Assembly (NCBI RefSeq): GCF_921293095.1
Contig: NC_060254.1
Span: 806,001 to 870,000 of the forward strand
DNA length: 64,000 nucleotides
Source of the DNA: Ischnura elegans
Taxonomy: Eukaryota; Arthropoda; Insecta; Odonata; Coenagrionidae
Reading direction: 5' to 3'
A program made the position numbers and the translations under genes. Numbering within the stretch: position 1 is the stretch's first letter; each line of letters begins with the position of its first letter. The notes below the pieces were generated by a model that was not told where the DNA came from, ran no database searches, and was given only the letters and a program-made list of their open reading frames with translations. Positions 13,040-23,812 of this stretch are shown piece by piece.

Positions 13040-13480
13040 GCGAGGAGTATGATGATAATAATAATAATTTTTATTGGCCAATAGTATTCAGAAATACATG
13101 GACCTCGTCAGATAAAAGTAGTACAAAAATATACAAGAGAAATGACATACAATCAAATATATAGGTTACATCAAAATACAATGTCTTCAGTACTATAAGT
13201 AAAAAATTCATCAATAGAATATAAAGGATGAGTGACAAGCCATGCATGGGTCACCCTCTTGAATGTAGATACACTGGTCATTCTAGCTGTAATGGGTAGG
13301 TGGTTAAAAAACCTAATGCTTTGATTAGGAAAGGAAGATTTGGTTTTCGTTAATCGACACTGGTTTATGGATTAGAAGTCCTTATTTCTCGTACTATAAG
13401 TGTGCGTTTCACATCTTTTAGGGAAGATATCAAGATTTTCTTTCACAAATATCAGAGCTTTATACACATACATACTATAT
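13040..13480 (-). mobile_element. LINE 3' end fragment
   Basis: The segment begins with a GATAATAATAATAAT microsatellite followed by TTTTTATTGGCC, which on the minus strand is the 3' terminus of a LINE. The interval near 13200 (AAATTCATCAATAGAATA) matches a block near 18605 in another LINE copy of the same orientation. Only untranslated or badly decayed 3' sequence is present. It is a 5'-truncated insertion. Confidence 0.55.
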
Positions 13481-13482
13481 GG

Positions 13483-14150
13483 GATGGGGATTAATCATAC
13501 GAAGGCCAAGGTAATGCAGTTTTGGAAAGCTTTGTAAGAAAGGAATGTGAGACTCAGGATAAAAGTAGGTGGGGAAAAACTTGAGCAGGTAGAACAATTC
13601 AACTATTTAGGAAGCACAATAGAGGAAAACAGAAATATTAATAAACATCAGGAAGAGATCTGCATTGTAAAGGAGGCTTTCATGAACAGGACATGTAAGA
13701 GTTTAAAGAAAAGGTTAATGAAGAGTTTGATCTGGAGTGTAGCTCTTCACGGTGCAGAAACAAGGACACTTAAAAAGGAGGACGAGAGAAGACTGGAGGC
13801 ATTTGAGATGTGAGTGTGGAGAAGAATGGAGAAGGTGAAGTGGATGGAAAGGAAAAGGAGTGAAGAAGTACTGGACATGGTGAGTGAGGAGAGGCAGCTT
13901 TTAGATGAGCTATAGAGGAGACATAAGGTATGGATGGAGCAAGTTCTGAGTGGGGAGGGGATGTTGAAAACAGTGTTAGAAGGTAGAAAGTTACGTAAAC
14001 GAGGGAGGTGAAGGAAAATAATAGGATTTTTAGATAGAATGAAAGGGAGTAGGCCTTATTCTGAATTGAAGAGGAGAGTGCTTGAAGAAAGAGGATTTTA
14101 CCAGAATGCTTCTAAAGTACTCCATTGAAACCTACCTTAAATGGTAGAAT
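13483..14150 (+). pseudogene. LINE reverse transcriptase C-terminal remnant
   Basis: The + strand reads as the C-terminal part of a non-LTR retrotransposon polyprotein: a KVMQFWK-like segment, then LEQVEQFNYLGSTIEE, then WSVALHGAETRTLKKEDERRLEAFE, then WRRMEKVKWMER. This order (YLGS, ALYGAE, RLEAFEMW) is typical of the region after the palm domain in LINE reverse transcriptases. In-frame stops and frame changes break it, and the palm catalytic residues are absent. The same family recurs at 22130 and at 49375-51590. Confidence 0.8.
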
Positions 14151-16229
14151 AGTATAATAATATTGTGAGACAAAAAGTGGATATCTTGTACCTTGAAAAG
14201 TTCACATGATAGAGAAAAATTGAGGTTATTTTCCTATCCAGAGGCCAAAAGTTAGCCAAAATTAAGTCTCAGATCTAAGATAACAAATCCATTGTTCACC
14301 ACTGCTATAGAGAGGGGGTGGTTACCCCCCCCCCCAGTCATTTCTGAAAAATTGGAAAGATATATGCATATGGTAATTTTCAAGGTGTCTCGCCAGTGTA
14401 AATTTTGTTTCACCAGCTAAAAAAATGGAAATTTAACCACCAAATTTGATACCATTGGGAATTTTAATCCAATGGCTATTTTCTATTACTTCATTATTTG
14501 CTCTTATTTGTTATGCTTTCCTTTTCTAAATACAATGTCCCTAAATATTTTTAAAAGTAATAAATCAAAAGCTAAACGGACTAAAACTTGAACTCCACTA
14601 AAATTGAAAAATCACAGTCAAGGGTGCCAGTAGAAAAATTGTGAGGGGGGATGTGTTCATGGCCACCCATTGGGCATTGTGCTGCCAGATGTGGCAATGA
14701 AGCATTTATTACACAGTAAAGCAATAGTAGTTTAGATCATTTAAACACATATAGTGTGCCAGTACAGGCTCAGGGAAAATACTCTACTCAGTGCCTGTAT
14801 GGGCATGCTAATTTTAGGGCCATAAAAGGGCAAATTATAATTAAATCTGGCAGTGACGGGGGACCTCTGGAAATTTAAACCAAATGGCTAGTAAATAGTA
14901 CTTCTTTCTATCCTTACCCTGATCAAATTTCAAAAGTACTGGGTAGAAACATACCCCAAGATTTTTCATGAGCCAGGTCGGTGCAAGTGAATCCCCTAGC
15001 AATGCCCTCCCGGTACTCATGACCACAGTACAGTTACCACAGCAACTTTTAAGAGCAGTTGCCAAAGGATATCCGCTGCGCATCCGATGCATCCTCTCAC
15101 TGTCTGCAGATTTTCAGGACAGCCAGAGGATGACCGGCTGCTGTCCTTGCCCTTCATCCACACCTGTCCAATCTCCGACGTCCAGCGGTCGTCCAATCAG
15201 TGTCTCATCTGTCCGAAAGTTTTAACCACACTTGCGAAGTCCTCTATAGGACCAAAATTAATGTGGACAGTCTCTATGAAAAATTTTCTTAAGGTCACAC
15301 TTAGGCGCAAAAGAATGAAAATTGAGTCATCCAAATATAATTGCTAATTTACCCTTTTTTACGCAAAGACTTTGCATTGTGCTTGTTTTATAATCATCAA
15401 ATAAAGTATGGCATCGTAAAGAGAGATATTTAAAACAAATATTCTGGATGTCTTGATAATTCATACCGAAAGTCGTAAAAAGTCATCACACAAAAGTGTC
15501 CGTCAGTTAACCACATTTTTTCACAGAGACAAAATTTCCAAGTCAAGAGTCAAATTGTCAAGACAAAATATAAATAGCAACAATCGTACCGTGAAGCCCA
15601 GCACCCGCTGTCCGTAGGTGAGTACGATTCTGAAAAAGATATGCTTCCCCGGCAAATGATGTGGGTTAACTTCTCTCGGGATCCCCACCCGGTTATGAGT
15701 TCCATTTCCGCCGATGCGTCGGCGCCATGACATTCCGTGCCTTGAGTTGGAGCTTATAACGTCGGCAGAAATTGTGTTTCTAACCCAGAGGGAATCCCGG
15801 GAGAATGTTAATCCACAATAAAATTTTAACTTATTGAGTATTCTTAAATATATCTACAGAGGCTGAGTTAAGGACCTTGGAGGAGCACTTAAAAAATGAA
15901 CCAATTTTGCTGATAGGTAGGATATGTAATTCCAAAATATTTAACATTCATATTTCACGGTATCATATGTTATGTTGGCTTTATAAACAATGTTACAAGC
16001 TACCAATCATATTAAACAGGTAAACAATATTCCTTGAGGATAATAGGAAGGAATACTGCCCCAGATGCCACCCGGTGAATTATGATTAGGGTGATCCGTG
16101 ATGATATGGCCACAGAATTTAGGTTAGCTGGTGCTGGCAGAAAGCGATCCTTCACAGTCCTAAGATTGTTATCCGTAAGTACATTCCTATTGGTTTTTTA
16201 TAATAGCTGTCTAGCTTCTACATGGAAAA
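14151..16229. other. No gene recognised
   Basis: No supported gene. There is an 11-nt C run at 14325-14335. Small open frames on both strands around 14840-15350 overlap each other and resemble nothing I know. Confidence 0.45.
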
Positions 16230-17445
16230 AGTATCTTCTCATCCATGGTTTCTAAATGTGTACTTCATAACAAGGTCAATGAGTTTTCTTCCGCACCAGC
16301 TTGTTTACAGACAACAGTTTTGCTGGCTATCCTGCCAGCGTCTTCAGGTCGAAGGCTGGTTTCTGCCTCAGTTATACACCGTAGGCTGGATGGGAGCTGC
16401 TCTGTGATTGGCTGTCTGACTGGGTGCTTCTCTCTGATTGGCTCTCTCTTTGATGACTCTTTTCCAGGCGCTATGAAGGAAGTATCCATCTTCTCTATTG
16501 AAATTCAACGGAGTTTTTGAATTCATATTGCTTCCCTGATTTGACAAGGGAAGTATCGGCACTCCTTTACTAAAAGTTTCTTTTCTTCAAATTGGATATC
16601 GTGGCCAGGTTCCCACCATGCATGTTCGGCGATGGCGGAGAGCTGAAACTGTTTGTTCTTGGTCGCCCTTTGGTGTTCTTTAATACTTACATACATGGAG
16701 CGGCAAGTTTCCCCAATCTAGGATTTTCCACAGGAGCAAGGCACCTTGTATACCTCCTCATATAGTTCTTGCGGAATGATGTCCTTGGGTCCGGGGAGGA
16801 AGTCCCTTATCTTTGTCACTCAATTATATCTGGTGACCACTCATTTTTTAAAAATATTCTAGCGATCCTTTCTGACATTCCAGCAGTGAAAAGGATGGTG
16901 ATGTATAGCTTTCTTGAAGATTCTGCCTCTCCATCGTCATCACTGTGGTTTTCTATGGGGGCCTTGCGTCGCTTTTCCTCTTCCTCAGTGGTCCTTCTAA
17001 GAACCAATTCTCTCCAATAGCCATTTTCTGCTGTGCCGTTGTGAGGTGCTTTATCTCCGTGGAGAGGGAGTTATCATCGGAGATAATATATGCTCTGTTT
17101 ATCCATGTAGCCAATGGTGAGGCCTTCTGACTGGGATGATGGTGAGATGCTGCGTTTAGGTAGCGGTCGGTGTGCATAAGCTTTCTGTAGACAGCATGGC
17201 TGAGTCCCCCATTGTCTTTTACAGCCACGAGGACATCTAGAAAATTTAATGACTGCTTCTCCATGTCCATAGTAAATTGGACTCCATGATGCTGTGAGTT
17301 CAGGTGTCGCAGGAACACTTGTAATTACTGTACACCATGGAGCCAGATGATGAACGCGTTGTCCACAAATCTTAGCTACAACTTCGGCTTCTTTTCACAG
17401 GGTTTGAGTGTCTCCTCCTCGAATTTCACAATGAAGAAAGGTAAA
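16230..17445 (-). pseudogene. Penelope-like element fragment (RT palm to GIY-YIG)
   Basis: Minus-strand remnant of a Penelope-like retroelement. From high to low coordinates it reads FEEETLKPC, then LRFVDNAFIIW, the palm motif in which the second catalytic Asp is Asn. Next comes LNSQHHGVQFTMDMEKQSLNFLDVLV, then a GIY-YIG-type endonuclease segment near 16600-16770 (VPCSCGKS followed by IGETCRSM). The 3' end near 16340 carries CCTGAAGACGCTGG, as in other Penelope tails here. Stops and frame changes plus the Asp-to-Asn change make it inactive. The N-terminal RT is absent. Confidence 0.8.
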
Positions 17446-17450
17446 GTGAA

Positions 17451-17472
17451 CAGTAGGGATATATCCCTACTG
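17451..17472. repeat. 22-bp perfect palindrome at an element junction
   Basis: Uninterrupted palindrome whose halves are CAGTAGGGATA and its complement. It lies exactly between the minus-strand Penelope fragment and the plus-strand LINE fragment, as expected if a fold-back or template switch occurred when the elements were joined. Confidence 0.85.
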
Positions 17473-18384
17473 AATAGATTCCTAGAATATATTCTTACTC
17501 TAAAAAATGATGATGGGGTTAACCTATCAAATCCAAAATAAATTACACAGTATGCAAACAAATACATTGCTAACATTCCTCTGAACTAAATGATCGGGAA
17601 TGATGATGATTTTAATGTACAGAATTGTCACCACGTGAGCTCATCCATGGGTATAATTCCCATCACAGAGAACGAGGTCCAAAAGTGCATTAATAAACTA
17701 AAGAGTAAAATTTCTGTAGGAATTGACGACATTCCTATCATGATAATAAAAAATGTGCTAATATAATAAGTAAACCTTTAACCTTCATCATAAATGAATC
17801 ATTTGTAAATGGTAAATTCCCAGACTATGCTAAAATTGCGATGTGGATAGCATAAGCAATTACCGACCAGTTTCTCTACTGACCAACTTTTCAAAGATTT
17901 TTGAAACCCTTATGTAAGAAAGACTTTACAACTACAAAAAGAAAAACAAAATTTTAAATGAATTACAGTATGGTTTACAAGAAGGTAAAAGTACAAATGA
18001 GGCTCTGGCCATTTTTTTGTAAAAGAATATATTTTCTTGGGATTCGAATGAGTACTCAGTTGGTGTCTTTTATGATCTGACTGGCATTTGATACAGTGGA
18101 CCACAAAATTCTTCTTTCTAAATGTGAATGTTATGGAATCAGGGGCATAAATGGTTACAATCGTATTTAAAGGACAGGAAACAGATGGTGGCCTTAGAGC
18201 TGACAATGTTGTGACCAGCTACTTATCCCATGCTGAAATCATAAATGTCGGAGAGCCACAGGGTAGCTTCCTGGGACCCTTATTATTTCTACTATACATC
18301 AACGATTTGCCAACAGCTCTGTAAACAAAAACAGTGCTTTGTATGCAGATGATACAGCTTAGCAATAGGAGACAATAGGATCCT
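17473..18384 (+). pseudogene. LINE reverse transcriptase remnant
   Basis: The + strand translation, in broken frames, gives a linker ending ENEVQKCINKLKSK, then YRPVSLLTNFSKIFE, LQYGLQEGKSTNEAL, and GEPQGSFLGPLLFLLYINDL followed by a degenerate ADD box. These are the ordered palm motifs of a jockey/CR1-like non-LTR reverse transcriptase. Many in-frame stops are present. The 3' part is cut off at about 18384 by the 3' end of an opposing LINE, so the junction is a nested or head-on insertion. Confidence 0.8.
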
Positions 18385-19370
18385 AATAATAATAATTATT
18401 TATTCGCTGAAGGCAAATACAATTGCATAGTTTCGTCAAGTTACATTACATAAAGGATAAAAACACAAACAAACGATGGCAATAGAACACAGTATGTACG
18501 CAAATGACAATTAAAGATACATCAGGACAATATTTAATACATTAATTTACATTTAAGTTCTTCCTTACATACAACATAACTCATTTAAGTTTTTCTTTAC
18601 ATACAGCATAAAATTCATCAGTAGAATACAAAGGTTTTTGTATTAAAAAATGTTTATGCTCAGTTTTGAATTTAAACAAATTGTTGATTTTTTTAATATT
18701 TTGAGGGAGCCAAACTCCACAATTCACTAGTGAATTGTGGAGTTTGGCTCCTTTGTGGTATGGACCCTCAGTATTTAGTGTGGTAGATCTAGTTTTGATG
18801 TGGATATCTAGGTTTGACCTGGTATGATGCTGGTGAATGTTATGCAGTTTAACTCATATAAATTCATGTTATTTTTAACAAACAGGAATGAGTTCAAAAA
18901 TATACAAGGAGGGTAGGGGCATTATACTGGCCTTACTAAAATAAGGTCTACAGGACTCTCTATAAGATAGGTTGAAGAGAGTCCTTATATGGCCTGCTTT
19001 TGCAATTTAAAAATTTTTGCACTGTGGCAGGAACTGCCCCATAAAATGAGGCCATATGCCAGTATGGATTGGAAGTTAGAAAAATATAGCATCTTCAGAA
19101 TATTAAAGCTTACGCTAAGGCGAAGATATCTAAGCTGATACAGAGATTTACTTAGCTTGGGTATTATTGAATTGATGTGTGAGGACCATTTTAAGGATGG
19201 CTCGAATACAACACCAAGGAATTTTACATTGTCTGCAAATATGAGGTCAACATCGTTAAGTTGTACTGATGTACACTGTTCTTTGCTAAAATTTAGGCAC
19301 ACAGATTTTTGGACATTTATGGCCAACAGATTATCATGTAACCAATTTTAAAAAAGATTTCATGGTACAA
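18385..19370 (-). mobile_element. LINE 3' fragment, RT C-terminus
   Basis: Minus-strand LINE fragment starting at an AATAATAATTATTTATT microsatellite, the 3' end of the element. It includes a 113-codon open stretch at 18985-19326. That stretch reads VKFLGVVFEPSLKWSSHI, LSKSLYQLRYLRLSVSFN and YGLILWGSS, the post-palm region of jockey/CR1-type LINE polymerases. EN and palm domains are missing (5' truncation). It contains the 46-bp perfect palindrome at 18706-18751, which lies in the presumed 3' untranslated region. Confidence 0.75.
18706..18751. repeat. 46-bp perfect palindrome without spacer
   Basis: The two 23-nt halves (18706-18728 and 18729-18751) are exact reverse complements with no loop, centred on ACTAGT. 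The outer bases are GGAGCC and GGCTCC. The next base pair outward is mismatched. Perfect palindromes of this length are not expected by chance and are unstable, so it is either recent or an assembly feature. Confidence 0.95.
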
Positions 19371-19610
19371 TTTATTTTGTATTTTAATGACTCTGGAGTA
19401 GTCCCTTGAATTAATACACTAAGTTACAGTCAAAGGTAAACACCTCTTTAAAGCACCCATGTTCAAGTCATGTTGAAACTTGATGTTCAAGGTAAACAAT
19501 GAAATGAGGGAATAGCCACTGACCTAGCCACCCACTGACTCAAGGTATTGCGATTTTTATTTGTTTCCATATCACCAAAAACAGCTCCATATATTGCCTT
19601 TGTGGCCTAA

Positions 19611-19658
19611 GGGCATGGTTGTTTGTGTACATGCTAATGTACACAAACAACCATGCCC
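19611..19658. repeat. Perfect hairpin, 22-bp arms and 4-nt loop
   Basis: Arms at 19611-19632 and 19637-19658 are exact reverse complements (GGGCATGGTTG at the outside) around GCTA. The right arm runs directly into a tRNA-derived SINE, so one arm is element sequence and the other looks like an inverted copy of it. Confidence 0.95.
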
Positions 19659-19795
19659 TGGGCAGGGGTAACTTACCCAGGCGGGACTCGAACCCGCGAC
19701 CTCCTAGTTTGGCATCCAAAGACTTTACCCTGCCACCACCGAGCCCTGCACTCAATGGTGGGTGCAGTGGCAAGTAAATGGCTCTACGTGGTCCT
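19640..19795 (-). mobile_element. tRNA-derived SINE
   Basis: On the minus strand there is a perfect B box (GGTTCGAGTCC) inside a good T arm (CGCGG/CCGCC type stem), preceded by an A-box-like GGCTCGGTGGTGG. The anticodon arm is abnormal (3-nt loop between TTTGG and CCAAA) and the acceptor stem does not close, so this is a SINE head and not a tRNA gene. It is a different family from the SINE at 26590-26825. Confidence 0.6.
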
Positions 19796-20048
19796 TGCAA
19801 TAGCTGAAATGACCCCCGACGGATTGCCCATTTCACCCAAGAAGGCCTTGGTTTCATCCTTCAGACACGTACATTGAATCGCCACCACTCCAAGGGGCGC
19901 TCCGTTTCATTTATTTCCGTAACACATCTTTGTCACACCGTGGAAAGCGGTGGAAAGGGACCGGGATGGACCGGGATTTCAGAACAGCAGCATTTCGAAT
20001 TGGGTTGCTAAGGAGTTATTGCAAGAGCCCTATTGGAAAAAATCTGCC

Positions 20049-20298
20049 GATTCAATTGAATTTCTTCATATCCAATTTTATTTGCGAAAATTCAATTGAA
20101 TTACCAAATATTCAATAGAAAATACGAACATTCAAATGAATATTGGTAAATTCAATTTTATTCGAAGGAAAGATTCAATTGAATTATCAATTACATATTC
20201 GTGTTTTCTATTGAATATTTGGAAATTCAATAGAATTTTTAAAAATTTAATTGAATATGAGGAAATTCAATTTAAATGCTCAATATTCAATTGAATTC
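20049..20298. repeat. TTCAATTGAA minisatellite-like array
   Basis: About ten imperfect copies of a palindromic core ATTCAATTGAAT, separated by 8-15 bp spacers such as ATTTGGAA. Variants include TTCAATAGAA and TTCAAATGAA. The left flank TATTGGAAAAAATC followed by CGATTCAATTG recurs in inverted orientation at about 34405-34432, so the array belongs to a dispersed element and not a local satellite. Confidence 0.85.
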
Positions 20299-20922
20299 AC
20301 CCACAAGGTCTCCGCTGGAATTCGTTTTCACTATTATCACAAACCACCAATGACGGCTAATTGATCACATAAATTAAAATTACTATCATGACTTTTATTT
20401 ACATTAAATCCGTTACTTCTCGACTTGTCCTATAAAGAGATAATGGGCATAGTGATGGCGCCTGCATAGCTAAGAACGACAAAAACGCCGATACCATTAT
20501 CTCTTATTCATATTTATACGTGCACGTGGTTGACTGAATTGTGGTTAAGTTTTTGCCGTTGGAGAAAACATTTATTAATATCAGTATTATTTAACCTGTG
20601 CTAAATCCCAGAAGCGTTGAGTTAGGTCATTCGTAGGACTCTTCAGCGATATAGCGAAATCGCCGTGAGTAATGTTTTCGCTGTATTCGCAATTGTAATG
20701 TTAACGCGTGAAACCACAGTAGATACTATAGTGAAACGAACCGCACAACTAATTTCATGCCTTCGGTACGAAAAGTTAATTTTTGCCAAAGGGAGTGATT
20801 ATAGCATTGCGTCAGTGTCACGTTTAGACTTAACTCATGTTGTGATGTTGTCCAGCGAAGTTCTGCCACAATAGTTGCCCGGCGCGGCAATGGCCGATCA
20901 CGCGGTTTCGAAAGTTACGATG

Positions 20923-20936
20923 GTTACCATGGTAAC
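20923..20936. promoter_or_regulatory. X-box-like palindrome (RFX site) upstream of coiled-coil gene
   Basis: GTTACCATGGTAAC is a perfect 14-bp palindrome that fits the RFX X-box consensus GTNRCC-N(0-3)-RGYAAC with a 2-nt spacer. It lies 185 bp upstream of the ATG at 21121. In animals, X-boxes near start sites mark RFX-regulated genes, many of them ciliary. Function here is inferred from motif and position only. Confidence 0.5.
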
Positions 20937-21120
20937 GTTCGTCACAAGGACACAGAAGTTAGAAAGCTTAGAAAGAGTAGTTTTCTTATGAGACTCGAGG
21001 AGACGGCTTGTTGAACTATCGGCGCTAATCACGAAAAGAGAGTTATATTCCACAACAGCTGTCATTTCTTTACTTAACGTTGCTTTTAAAGAATATTTTT
21101 ACCTGATATTTGTGGTCGCA

Positions 21121-21250
21121 ATGGTGGACAAGAGCTTAACTGCTTTTCCGTCAGTTTTGAAAGACACAAGCAGAATGTGCGAGCAGATTGCGATAAAATT
21201 ACGCGATGCCAAGGCCAATTTAGAAATAGTCAGGAAAAACCAGAATATTG
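21121..21250 (+). CDS. Coiled-coil protein gene, exon 1
   Basis: Proposed first coding exon of a six-exon gene (21121-21250, 21360-21542, 23063-23109, 23472-23631, 47826-47962, 52824-52943) encoding about 258 residues. The ATG at 21121 has G at -3 and G at +4. It is the first ATG after an in-frame stop at 20989. The exon reads MVDKSLTAFPSVLKD and continues with charged helical sequence (CEQIAIKLRDAKANLEIVRK). It ends in phase 1 at ATT-G before GTATAG, a weak donor. Intron 1 is 109 bp. An X-box-like palindrome lies 185 bp upstream. I do not recognise the protein. Length and helical content resemble small ciliary, centrosomal or kinetochore coiled-coil proteins, but that is only a guess. Confidence 0.65.
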
Positions 21251-21359
21251 GTATAGAATTGAATGAAGGACATTGGTTTCTGATGTATTGACTTGAGGTC
21301 AATTTCCGGAATAGGATTACATTTATTTTAAACACTCGTATATTTTCTCTTTATCATAG

Positions 21360-21542
21360 AAAAAGTATATTTGAGGAAGATGGCTGTCAAGAAACTTCGT
21401 TCGGAGAGACGTCTATGCTGTTTAGAGGAACTGATTCTGATGCTGAAAAATGAATTAAGTGACCTTGATAAGGAAAAAAAGGTTCGAAACGTTGAGCTGA
21501 AGGAGGATATTTTCCATGAGTTGCATTTCCATCATCTGGGTA
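21360..21542 (+). CDS. Coiled-coil protein gene, exon 2
   Basis: Begins after TTTCTCTTTATCATAG, a good acceptor, and completes the split codon G|AA. The frame continues through VYLRKMAVKKLRSERR, CLEELILMLKNELSDLDKEKK and ELKEDIFHELHFHHLG, all rich in Leu, Glu and Lys with heptad-like spacing. Two donors 3 nt apart are possible: after 21542 (GTAAGA, stronger) or after 21539 (GTAGTA). Both leave phase 1, so they differ by one residue. Without splicing the frame stops 14 nt later at TAG. Intron 2 is about 1.5 kb and contains a small LINE remnant. Confidence 0.65.
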
Positions 21543-22129
21543 GTAAGATACTTTAGATAAGATACTCTAGATAAACCTTGGCCGCACATTGAGTACCAAC
21601 ATCTTCGTCTATACTGTTTTTGTAATCAAAGACCACAAAAAACAACCTCTGAACTCTACTTCAGACCAAAATATTACGTTCACCACTTATAAACCAACAA
21701 AATTGCACAGTATTCTTAAAAACTCCACTTTCATGGATCATATGGGAGCACAGCTTTATTCAATATCTTTACTTCTTAGTAATCTATGTTCAATGTCTGT
21801 GAGACTTACCACTAGTGGCTCACACAGAATATTCATTCATTCTATTTAGCAAAATGGGTTTTTGGGCCATAATACTACTTTTTTGCATGATGCTCTCATT
21901 ACTTGCTGGAATTGGAGGGATAGGTGACTGATTCATAATCTGTACATGGACATGTACATCTGGCCCAGACTGCTCAAGTGAGAGTAGCAAATGGAGATTA
22001 AGGGAGGACAGGTATTGGCCAAGATTTGAGATTAGTCTGTCCACTCTCACCTTTGCTTCATAATATGCATGCTGAGATGATGATAAAGGAGGCATGGGAT
22101 AAGTCGGAAGCAGGAGTTAATTAAGACAA

Positions 22130-22290
22130 AGTTGAGGGCCCTAAACTTGAATAGGTGGATCAGTTAAAATATTTTGGCAGCATAATAAAGGAAAACAGAT
22201 ACAGCAGTAAGGAATACAGGAAGTTCATAGCCATAGCAAAGGAGACGTTCAAAACAAGAAAGAGCACATGTGTGGAAAAAAGAAAACTTT
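22130..22290 (+). pseudogene. LINE reverse transcriptase fragment
   Basis: Short remnant within intron 2. The + strand reads VDQLKYFGSIIKENRYSSKEYRK followed by IAKETFKTRKST. This aligns by eye with the corresponding part of the remnant at 13547 (EQFNYLGSTIEENRNINKHQEE). It is a dead fragment of the same LINE family. Confidence 0.65.
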
Positions 22291-23062
22291 CATGCATTGA
22301 TTGAAGAATCAATTTTTTTTAGATGCCTTATTATCCATACATGCAGAGACATGGTGACGTATTGTACTTTGTGGTGATGTCTTACACTTTGTGCCTTTGC
22401 CCCTTTAATTGAATCATCACAGTGATTTTTCATCACACTTGAGAGGCACATACGTATGTGTACACTGCAAAAATACACAGTGAAGGCTAGTGAATAATTT
22501 CAACAAACAAAAATTGAGAAATTCACATCTTAGTTGTTGATCATAGTTCAGTTTTTGAGGGAATATGAAAAGATTATTGACATAGAAAATTAAAGCTTTA
22601 ATGGTATCTGATTGCTTAAGCCCTATACCATAACATGGCTATTTGTCTGGATTTACAGTTTCCTGGACAGCAGACAATGAAAACCATGACGTTATGGGTA
22701 CGTAGCAGAGTAGTTAAGCTGTTAATGAGAGCGATGACCATATATTTTTACATACACCTGCATTGTATTTGTTGAGGCAATTGAGCACTCACAAAGGCAT
22801 TTACCCTTCGGAACTATTCACCCCAGTTTGGGAGATATTCCCCACAGTATTAACTTATTTGGATGAGTAATTGTCGATACCTCAACTGCAAAAATGCTCA
22901 ACAATCACCCAATGAATCAATTACGCTCATTTAGTACTACAATGGGCTATCTAATGAGTAGTCAGGAACCTGATGGGCACTCCAATACCAGTATTCAAAT
23001 ACATTTGGCACATTCCTATCAAGCACCACATAATAGAGAGTATTGATTTTACTTTATCAAAG

Positions 23063-23109
23063 GATACAGAGGAAATGGAAAATATGCAGACCAATCATTA
23101 ATATCACAA
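23063..23109 (+). CDS. Coiled-coil protein gene, exon 3 (47 nt)
   Basis: Small exon between TTTTACTTTATCAAAG and a strong donor GTAAGA. It starts in phase 1 (GA completes the codon left by exon 2) and ends in phase 0. It encodes YRGNGKYADQSLISQ. It is supported because it alone supplies the phase change needed to connect exon 2 (phase 1) with exon 4 (phase 0). The acceptor tract is modest. Being short, it is one of the least certain exons. Confidence 0.5.
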
Positions 23110-23471
23110 GTAAGACATATAAATAATATTCAAAAGCTAAACAAGATTATTTTGCAAATGTATCGATTAAAATTTTCAGCCATGAAGAAGGAAATAAGTT
23201 CGTCAAAATGTAGGACAAAAACGAAATACATACGCCTCATACAACCAATGCTCAAGAAAAGTATGAAGATACTACCATCACAGTAAAAAAAACAGTTCGT
23301 TTAGACTGCTATTATCATCTAAAGATAAATTTAAAATGACTCATCCACACTGATTCTTTTAAAAAGAGAAACTACTAAATCAGCCCATTTCTCCAGTCTG
23401 ATGGTAGTGTGTTCATTTGGTAACATTATTTAAAAACAAATTAGCATAATTCTAATACCTTACATCCTCAG

Positions 23472-23631
23472 GAGATCCTGCAAAAAATCAGCAGCATTAC
23501 TTGGAGTCAAAGCAAAGCAGATCTTATAGTAGCCTCTGAAAGAAAACTTTATGATGGTAAGGAAGAATTCAGTCAGAGTTTCATAACAGAGAATGAAGCG
23601 CAGGATTTAATTACCAGCAAGAATAGTACAA
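23472..23631 (+). CDS. Coiled-coil protein gene, exon 4
   Basis: A 160-nt exon entered through TACATCCTCAG and left through a near-perfect donor (ACAA|GTAAGT). It starts in phase 0 with EILQKISSITWSQSKADLI and continues KLYDGKEEFSQSFITENEAQ; all 53 codons are open. It ends in phase 1, matching the exon at 47826. Intron 4 that follows would be 24.2 kb, made largely of transposable elements. It is rich in Lys, Glu, Ser and Gln, consistent with the helical protein encoded by its neighbours. Confidence 0.6.
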
Positions 23632-23812
23632 GTAAGTTCGACTAATGTTTGTTAAGAAATTTGGATTGGGTTGATGTCATAACTTTACGCGAACCAGAAT
23701 ATGTTTGATTCATTCCTCTCCACTCCTGACTCTGCACCGAGAGAGATACACTTTCCTATAATAATTATCTTCCAATTAGGTATGTAAATGCCAATACATA
23801 CCTATATACAGG

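Noticed and set aside
14325-14335. C run and flanking repeats as a MITE
   Set aside because: Weak resemblance to 10120-10200 only; no termini or target duplication.
19670-19760. tRNA gene on the minus strand
   Set aside because: Perfect T arm, but a 3-nt anticodon loop and no acceptor stem; better explained as a SINE.
22625-22720. Possible exon in intron 2 (acceptor TTTACAG, donor GTACGT)
   Set aside because: Its phases (1 to 1) do not lead into exon 4, and the 23063 exon provides the required phase change; could still be alternative.
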